From: an uncultured Muribaculaceae bacterium
GTDB taxonomy: Bacteria > Bacteroidota > Bacteroidia > Bacteroidales > Muribaculaceae
Assembly (NCBI GenBank): GCA_910577585.1
Contig: CAJTNN010000006.1
Coordinates: 36,627 to 100,626 of the forward strand
DNA: 64,000 bases
Direction: 5' to 3'
Numbering within the stretch: position 1 is the first letter of the stretch; the number at the start of each line of letters is the position of its first letter. A model generated the notes under the pieces. It was not told the origin of the DNA and ran no database searches. It worked only from the letters and a program-made list of their open reading frames with translations. Shown one piece after another: positions 58,820 to 64,000 of this stretch. Both the position numbers and the translations under genes were made by a program.

Positions 58820-58898
58820 AAGTAGTTGCGAAGAATTAAACATCATAAGTGATTCTTTTTCAAAGAATGATTTGTTCATTAATTCTTCGCAACTACTT
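58820..58898. repeat. Smaller dispersed inverted repeat, complete copy (79 bp)
   Basis: AAGTAGTTGCGAAGAATTAA (58820-58839) and TTAATTCTTCGCAACTACTT (58879-58898) are perfect inverted repeats around a 39-base loop that has its own CTTTTTCAAAGAATG pairing. The right end is one base from the YfiH stop codon. Related pieces lie at 43294-43352, 43627-43663 and 24998-25018. Confidence 0.85.
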
Positions 58899-58899
58899 A

Positions 58900-59703
58900 T
58901 CAAAAAAATCTGTGGCCGGTAGTGACGGGGGCGGGTTTATTTAGGACGATGGCTGTGATATTGCGGGCCGCGGTATGGTCGCGGCGATAGCTGTTGAAGC
59001 GGGGAGAGCCGTCGGGCATCTTCGAGAGTAGTGTGCACCAGGGCGACGGGGTTATGCCGGTCACCCCCACACCCTGGCAGATAAGGCGGCAGACATTGAT
59101 TCCCTCAAGGTCGATATGCGGCTTCGGTGCCGGGGCAGACTGCGCCGGCTCATCGGCGAGATAATGCACGGTGACACCCTGATGTGTGAAATCAGGCTTG
59201 GCAGGATAACTGATAAACCGTCCGAATCCAGCCTCGCGGAATTGTTCGGCCAGATCCTCATCCACCTCATAAGCCTCAGCCGAGATTGACGCCCCGAAGA
59301 TAGCGCTTATGCCGCCAGGATTAGCTCCCAACTCACGTAGTCGTGCCAGTGTGGCGTCGACGATGCCTCCCAGCGTACCACGCCATCCGGCATGGATAGC
59401 CGCCACAGCCCCGATGTCGGGAGCATGCAGCAAAATAGGCACACAGTCGGCCGTGCGCACACCGATAGCCACGCCGGGGAGGCGGGTGATAAGCGCGTCG
59501 GTGTCGGGGCAATCCATCCCCACCTCCGTCAGAATCCCCACATTCAGCGAATGTGTCTGTCGCGGCAGATGAATCTCGCTGAAGGGTGGGCGGCGGTGAG
59601 TTTCGATATGATGTGGGTCGGCATTGTCATGCTGAGCGGAAGCATCACTGCAACCACTCATAAGAATCGAGAATTCAGGGAAAATTCGGATTATATCCTG
59701 CAT
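58900..59703 (-). CDS. YfiH/PgeF-type multicopper polyphenol oxidase family (purine nucleoside phosphorylase-like)
   Basis: This 267-residue protein has the YfiH metal-site residues: HLPRQTHSLNV with His near 50, VRTADCVPILLH with Cys and His near 83, and AAIHAGWRGTLGGIVDATLARL near 95. Family members were called laccases and later shown to act on purine nucleosides, so the precise reaction is uncertain here. It is single and preceded by a long low-complexity gap. The complete smaller repeat sits directly after its stop. Confidence 0.9.
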   Translation of the reverse strand: MQDIIRIFPEFSILMSGCSDASAQHDNADPHHIETHRRPPFSEIHLPRQTHSLNVGILTEVGMDCPDTDALITRLPGVAIGVRTADCVPILLHAPDIGAVAAIHAGWRGTLGGIVDATLARLRELGANPGGISAIFGASISAEAYEVDEDLAEQFREAGFGRFISYPAKPDFTHQGVTVHYLADEPAQSAPAPKPHIDLEGINVCRLICQGVGVTGITPSPWCTLLSKMPDGSPRFNSYRRDHTAARNITAIVLNKPAPVTTGHRFF

Positions 59704-59857
59704 ATCGAGTAGAATGATGCAAACAACTTCTTAAACTTTTTACAGTCATTTTAACGTTGTGGAGCATAAAAAATTATAATGCCGCTATTGGGTTACGTGC
59801 GAATTTGCAGGTAAATGAATGAAGATTATGGATAGCAGAAGTGAAGAAAGGGCAGTA

Positions 59858-60961
59858 TCAGATGGCCGACAGCACGAGATAAGCCATATAGGCAGCGTAG
59901 CCCGCTATGAGCACCCACCCCATGCCGCGTGTGATGGTGTGGCGGCGGGTGCATGATCCGAATATGCAGAGCAGCAGGGCGCCCCCCGCCAGAGTCGAGA
60001 AATCGACGACACTCATGCCCGTGATGGTCAGCGGATGGATTGTGGCGCAGAGACCTATGATAAAGAAAGCGTTGAATACGCATGAACCCACCAGATTGCC
60101 CAGCGCCAGCCCCGGTTGCCCCTTCAGCGCCGCAATCAGCGAAGTCGAAAGGTCAGGCACCGAGCTGCCGATAGCCACGATGGTCAGACCGATAAGCGTC
60201 TGCGACATACCCGCCCGTCGCGCTATGCCCGAGGCACCATCCACAATCCAGTTGCCCCCGAAGCTCAGCGCCGCCAGCCCTCCGATAATCAGCACTACAG
60301 CCAGCCACACCGGCATTTCACCGGCATTGATGCGGTTGTTGGCATCGCAGAGCCGCAGATAGAATGCCTTCAGACCGCGGCTCTTCAGATAGGCCGCAGC
60401 CGTCGACTTCTGGCGCACGGCAGAGCCGGTGCGGGGTGTAGCCACCGGAGGCATCGGTGCAGGCTCCGATATCTTCGCCGCCGGCTCAGTATTGTGGGCC
60501 ATAGAGAAGGTATACTTCATGAAGATAACGAAGAACCCGAGCAACATCAATCCATCGGTGCGCGTCAGAATATTCTTCGCCGACCCATCCACCAGCACAT
60601 CATCGCCACACACGAAGAGCGCAAGCCCCGACAACAGCAGCATTGGCAGCTCCTTGCGTTGCATACCCTTGTCGATCACCACCGGACTCACCGCCGCCAT
60701 CACGCCGATAGAGAGGAAAGTATCGAAAATGTTGGCGCCCACCACATCTCCCAGCGCCATGCCCCCTTCACCCTTCAAGGTCGAGAGGAAAGCAATCACG
60801 AAATCAGGGGTCGACGACCCTATGGCCACCACCGTAAGCCCGATCACCACCTGCGAAATCTTCATGCGCCGTGCAATAGACACCGCGCCATCAGTCAGAT
60901 AGTTGCCCCCGGCGATGATGAGCACCAATCCGATAATCAATATGATAATGTCGTGAATCAT
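59858..60961 (-). CDS. CaCA-family cation/Ca2+ exchanger (YrbG-like)
   Basis: This 367-residue antiporter has ten to eleven helices in two homologous halves. The alpha repeats are VVAIGSSTPDFVIAFLSTLKGEGGMALGDVVGANIFD near residue 45 and IVAIGSSVPDLSTSLIAALKGQPGLALGNLVGSCVFN near 260. In most members the repeat reads GTSLPE, with a Glu ligand; here both copies have Asp (TPD and VPD). A long cytoplasmic loop rich in Pro and Ala separates the halves. It would exchange Na+ or H+ for Ca2+. Confidence 0.9.
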   Translation of the reverse strand: MIHDIIILIIGLVLIIAGGNYLTDGAVSIARRMKISQVVIGLTVVAIGSSTPDFVIAFLSTLKGEGGMALGDVVGANIFDTFLSIGVMAAVSPVVIDKGMQRKELPMLLLSGLALFVCGDDVLVDGSAKNILTRTDGLMLLGFFVIFMKYTFSMAHNTEPAAKISEPAPMPPVATPRTGSAVRQKSTAAAYLKSRGLKAFYLRLCDANNRINAGEMPVWLAVVLIIGGLAALSFGGNWIVDGASGIARRAGMSQTLIGLTIVAIGSSVPDLSTSLIAALKGQPGLALGNLVGSCVFNAFFIIGLCATIHPLTITGMSVVDFSTLAGGALLLCIFGSCTRRHTITRGMGWVLIAGYAAYMAYLVLSAI

Positions 60962-61137
60962 AAGAGTCTCTGTAAGTAATTTGTTTACACTTTTTAACGC
61001 CTGTGCATCCGATAAAGTTCTATGCCGTGGGGTACGATAAAGCCTCTTGGCACGTTATTTTTAGAGGTATATATGCGTGAAGAACCGAGCCATATTTGAG
61101 GTCTCAGCCACTCGCGCGATTATGGATATAGAAAGTG
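60962..61137. other. Divergent region between exchanger and NUDIX genes
   Basis: Both genes start from this 176-base gap. No TAnnTTTG match or palindrome stands out. Confidence 0.35.
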
Positions 61138-61656
61138 ATGAAAAAGGACAATAGCGAAGAAATCTTTCCGGTGGTGGATGAAGAGGGGAGAGTGCTGCGC
61201 AGTGCCACGCGCGGCGAATGCCACAGCGGTTCGCGTCTGCTGCATCCGGTGGTGCACCTGCATGTGTTTGATGCCGAAGGACGTCTCTACCTTCAGCGGC
61301 GCCCCGACTGGAAGGATATCCAGCCCGGCAAGTGGGACACCGCCGTCGGTGGACACATGGACTATGGCGAAGATGTGCTGGAGGCCCTGCGCCGCGAGGC
61401 CCGCGAAGAACTCGGGCTCACCGGTTTCACCCCACGCTTCCTGACCCGCTACGTATTCGATTCGGTGCGCGAGCGCGAGCTCGTGAATGCCTATATGGCT
61501 ATCGTCGACCCTTCGGAGGTGGCTCCCTCGGCCGAAGAACTCGACGGCGGAGCCTGGTGGACACCCGCCCAGCTTGCCGACGCCATGGGGAAAGATATCC
61601 TCACCCCCAACTTTGAGCAGGAATACACCCGCCTCTTCATCGACAGAGAGGCGTAG
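61138..61656 (+). CDS. NUDIX hydrolase
   Basis: This 172-residue protein has the Nudix box GGHMDYGEDVLEALRREAREELGL at about residues 75-98, with the REAREE metal-binding glutamates. The flanks (HLHVFDAEGRLYLQRRPDWKDIQPGKWDTAVGGH) resemble isopentenyl-diphosphate isomerase-like/YfcD Nudix proteins that act on small phosphorylated metabolites. The start at ATG 61138 is preferred to GTG 61135. The substrate is not defined. Confidence 0.9.
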   Translation: MKKDNSEEIFPVVDEEGRVLRSATRGECHSGSRLLHPVVHLHVFDAEGRLYLQRRPDWKDIQPGKWDTAVGGHMDYGEDVLEALRREAREELGLTGFTPRFLTRYVFDSVRERELVNAYMAIVDPSEVAPSAEELDGGAWWTPAQLADAMGKDILTPNFEQEYTRLFIDREA

Positions 61657-61820
61657 GATATACTAAAGGTAAAGCCGCCGACGTTGAGAATAAATGGAGT
61701 GGGCGCGGATATCTGCACCCGCATCTACAGGGCGTGATGCCTGCTACCGACAACATTATTACGATAGACTACAGGTAATCACCCACAGTTATTTGTTTCA
61801 AAGAACTATCCAGACCGTCA

Positions 61821-63902
61821 ATGATCAGAACAATAACAGCATTATCATTTATTTCCCTCATAACCTCCGCGGCATGGAGCGCCCCTCTCGGAGAGTCGCC
61901 TGCCGCACATAGCGAAGTCCCCGACTCGCTCAACTGGGATGACGCCGACTACGAAGGCACCGATCTTGATGAGATAGTCATCATCCAGAAGAATTCCGGC
62001 ATACGCAAACTGCGCGGCTCAGCCTTCAACACCGAACTGATGACCTCGGCCGAGCTCACCCGCGCCGCATGTTGCAACCTCGGCGAGAGCTTCTCGACCA
62101 ATCCCTCGGTAGACGTCAGCTACTCTGACGCCGCCACCGGAGCCCGCCAGATAAAACTGCTCGGACTCCCCGGCACCTACGTGCAGATGCTCACCGAAAA
62201 CATACCCAATCTGCGCGGCGCCTCCGCCCCCTACGGCCTCGGTTATATCCCCGGCCCCTGGATGCAATCGATACAGGTGTCGAAAGGGGCCAGTTCGGTC
62301 AAGAACGGCTATGAATCGGTCACAGGCCAGATAAATGTAGAGTTCCTGAAACCCCAGACAGAGGACAACCTTCTTCTCAACGGCTATGCCGACCATCAGG
62401 GGCGCGTAGAGGCCAACGCCGTCGGCAACCTGCACTTCAATCCCAAACTCTCGTCAGCCCTCCTGCTTCATGGCGAACACAATTTCAGCAGCCATGACTC
62501 TAACGACGACGGCTTTGCCGACTCCCCAAAAGTGAGCCAGTTTGCAGCCCTCAACCGCTGGGCCTATATGGGCGACAACTATATAGTGCAGGGTGGCCTG
62601 AAATATCTCGGCGAGAAGCGCCAGAGCGGCCAGCTCGGCAGCCACGCCCATCATGCCGCCGCAGCGCAGAATGCCGGTGAGGCCGGCGCCACCCCCTACA
62701 TTATCGACACCCATACCGACCGCCTCGAGGCCTTCCTGAAGAACGCATATATCTTCGACCACGAGTCAAACTCAAATCTCGCCCTCATACTCTCGGGCAC
62801 CTTCCACGACCAGAAGAGCGACTATGGCCGCAAGATATACGATGTCATACAGCGCACCCTCTATGGCCAGCTCATGTATGAGCGCGACTTCGGCAGCATG
62901 CACAGCATCTCGGCCGGACTGAGCCTCAACATCGATGACTATCGCCAGCACTACCGCCTAACCCACAACGCGGCCCTCACACCCACGCGCCTCGATGAGA
63001 ATGAGACTGTGGCGGGAGGCTACGTGCAGTATACCTTCAACTACGACTCCCATCTGATGGTGATGGGTGGACTGCGCTACGACCACAGCTCGCGCTACGG
63101 CAGCATGTTCACCCCGCGCCTGCATGCCCGCTGGAATATCGCCGACTGGCTCTCGCTTCACGCCTCGGCCGGCAAAGGCTACCGCACCCCCTATGCACTG
63201 GCCGACAACAATTATCTGCTCGCATCGAGCCGCGAGATTGTGGTCAGCCCCTCGCTCAAGCAAGAGGAGGCATGGAACTTCGGCGGCGGAGGCAGCGGCG
63301 ACCTGCACCTTGGCGAACGCAAGCTCATCTGGAGCGCCGAATACTATTACACCGACTTCAGACATCAGACAGTAGTTGACCTCGACTACTCTCCCCAGAT
63401 GGCCATCATACGCGAAATCGGCGGGAAATCATATTCGCACTCAGTGCAGGTAGAGGCCGGCATCGACATCATCGCCGACATGACCTTCACAGCCGCCTAC
63501 AGATTTAACGACGTAAAGGTTGACTACGGGCGCGGTGTCGTGGAGAAACCCCTCACCTCAAAATCAAAGGGGCTCTTCTCACTGAGCTATGCCCCCATGA
63601 TGGGGCTATGGCAATTCGATGCCACCCTCGCCATCAACGGCGGCGGACGCATGCCAGACCCCGGCGACACCGCAGCCTGGCAGAAGCGCTACAAAGCCTA
63701 TCCCACCCTCAACGCCCAGGCCACCCGCAACTTCCGCCACTGGAGCATATATATAGGTGGGGAAAACCTCACCAACTATCGCCAGAAGCACCCCATCATC
63801 GGCGCCGCCGACCCCTGGGGTCCCGGCTTCGACTCGACAATGGTCTATGCTCCGGTGCATGGCGCGATGGTGTATGTAGGCTTCCGTTATAATCTCAAAT
63901 GA
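61821..63902 (+). CDS. TonB-dependent receptor with Cys-Cys plug motif, metal-linked type
   Basis: This 693-residue receptor has a signal peptide (MIRTITALSFISLITSAAWSAP), LDEIVIIQKNSGIRKLRG near 50, and a plug with ELTRAACCNLGESFSTNPSVDV near 78, then IQVSKGASSVKNGYESVTGQINVEF near 150. The barrel ends VYVGFRYNLK. Receptors with the AACCNL motif often stand next to HMA-domain or heavy-metal genes in Bacteroidetes, and an extracellular loop here is His-rich (GSHAHHAA). Metal uptake, such as copper or zinc, is an inference. It is followed 67 bases later by a gene cut by the window edge. Confidence 0.87.
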   Translation: MIRTITALSFISLITSAAWSAPLGESPAAHSEVPDSLNWDDADYEGTDLDEIVIIQKNSGIRKLRGSAFNTELMTSAELTRAACCNLGESFSTNPSVDVSYSDAATGARQIKLLGLPGTYVQMLTENIPNLRGASAPYGLGYIPGPWMQSIQVSKGASSVKNGYESVTGQINVEFLKPQTEDNLLLNGYADHQGRVEANAVGNLHFNPKLSSALLLHGEHNFSSHDSNDDGFADSPKVSQFAALNRWAYMGDNYIVQGGLKYLGEKRQSGQLGSHAHHAAAAQNAGEAGATPYIIDTHTDRLEAFLKNAYIFDHESNSNLALILSGTFHDQKSDYGRKIYDVIQRTLYGQLMYERDFGSMHSISAGLSLNIDDYRQHYRLTHNAALTPTRLDENETVAGGYVQYTFNYDSHLMVMGGLRYDHSSRYGSMFTPRLHARWNIADWLSLHASAGKGYRTPYALADNNYLLASSREIVVSPSLKQEEAWNFGGGGSGDLHLGERKLIWSAEYYYTDFRHQTVVDLDYSPQMAIIREIGGKSYSHSVQVEAGIDIIADMTFTAAYRFNDVKVDYGRGVVEKPLTSKSKGLFSLSYAPMMGLWQFDATLAINGGGRMPDPGDTAAWQKRYKAYPTLNAQATRNFRHWSIYIGGENLTNYRQKHPIIGAADPWGPGFDSTMVYAPVHGAMVYVGFRYNLK

Positions 63903-63969
63903 CCCCTCACCCCCCGGGTTAATCTGAATTGACAGCAATATCAACAAACATAATAATTATAAAACAGCA

Positions 63970-64000
63970 ATGAAAATCAGCAGAATCCTTATGGCTGGCG
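63970..64000 (+). CDS. Start of a further gene, truncated by the window end
   Basis: Ten codons read MKISRILMAG, the beginning of a signal peptide or hydrophobic N-terminus, preceded by an A-rich leader. By analogy with similar receptor loci it may encode an exported HMA-domain protein, but nothing in the window shows this. Confidence 0.45.
   Translation, partial: MKISRILMAG

Noticed and set aside
60116..60979. A 287-codon plus-strand frame opposite the CaCA exchanger
   Set aside because: The Arg/His-rich composition and antisense position to conserved alpha repeats show it is not coding.

Overview
The window looks like a chromosomal segment of a Bacteroidales gut bacterium, most likely of the family Muribaculaceae. 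This is inferred from several features. Promoter elements of the form TAnnTTTG lie upstream of many genes. Three TonB-dependent receptors are present, one of them grouped with DUF4374 and PepSY proteins. The gene content includes DUF6150, DUF4250, DUF6249, a subclass A2 beta-lactamase, a KilA-N protein and a DUF3791/DUF3990 pair. Most of the window is moderately GC-rich; about 12.3-17.5 kb, 30.6-32.9 kb and 42.0-45.0 kb are visibly more AT-rich and hold accessory genes.

Layout. 0-12.3 kb: the 3' end of a DUF2075 helicase, a DUF805 protein, a dicarboxylate/amino-acid symporter preceded by a decamer tandem array, a UvrD/PcrA-type helicase, an M48 protease, DUF3108, DUF6150 and AIM24 proteins, and a divergent heavy-metal efflux locus (permease with HMA domain against a stand-alone HMA protein plus P1B-ATPase). 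12.3-17.5 kb: an AT-rich island with an unrecognised 918-residue multi-zinc-ribbon protein, an unrecognised 162-residue protein and a DEDDh exonuclease-BRCT fusion; this is my best candidate for an undescribed system. 17.5-20 kb: an AAA/DUF4143 ATPase, tRNA-Ser(CGA) and an Abi remnant. 20-26.2 kb: the dTDP-rhamnose genes rfbA-C-D-B, a nucleoside phosphorylase and dprA. 26.2-30.3 kb: a thioesterase operon with an Ntn hydrolase, a DUF4250 protein and a 14-helix MFS exporter. 30.5-32.9 kb: phage-like debris (a broken and an intact KilA-N gene and an XRE regulator).

33-42 kb: a RibD-like reductase, a DUF362 protein and a TonB receptor face a TonB receptor-DUF4374-PepSY iron/heme-type locus. 42.3-45.9 kb: a rearranged toxin-like region. 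The promoter, operator array and winged-helix start of a Fic-like gene occur three times (two truncated, one complete), one truncated copy has cut a DUF3990 gene, and a class A beta-lactamase follows. 46-54 kb: a LytS/LytTR two-component pair, the aspartate decarboxylase/antiporter pair aspD-aspT with a LysR regulator, and a two-part threonine/serine exporter. 54.3-64 kb: flavodoxin, a DXS-type synthase, an ECF sigma operon, a YfiH-type oxidase, a CaCA antiporter, a NUDIX hydrolase, a TonB receptor with a Cys-Cys plug motif and the start of a further gene.

Two families of short dispersed inverted-repeat elements run through the window. The larger (about 190-195 bp) ends in GAAGTTGTTTAAAC; the smaller (about 80 bp) ends in AAGTAGTTGCGAAGAATTAA. 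Their ends sit just outside genes, often in 5' leaders, so they probably shape transcript ends here. No CRISPR array, rRNA, complete insertion sequence or integrase was seen.
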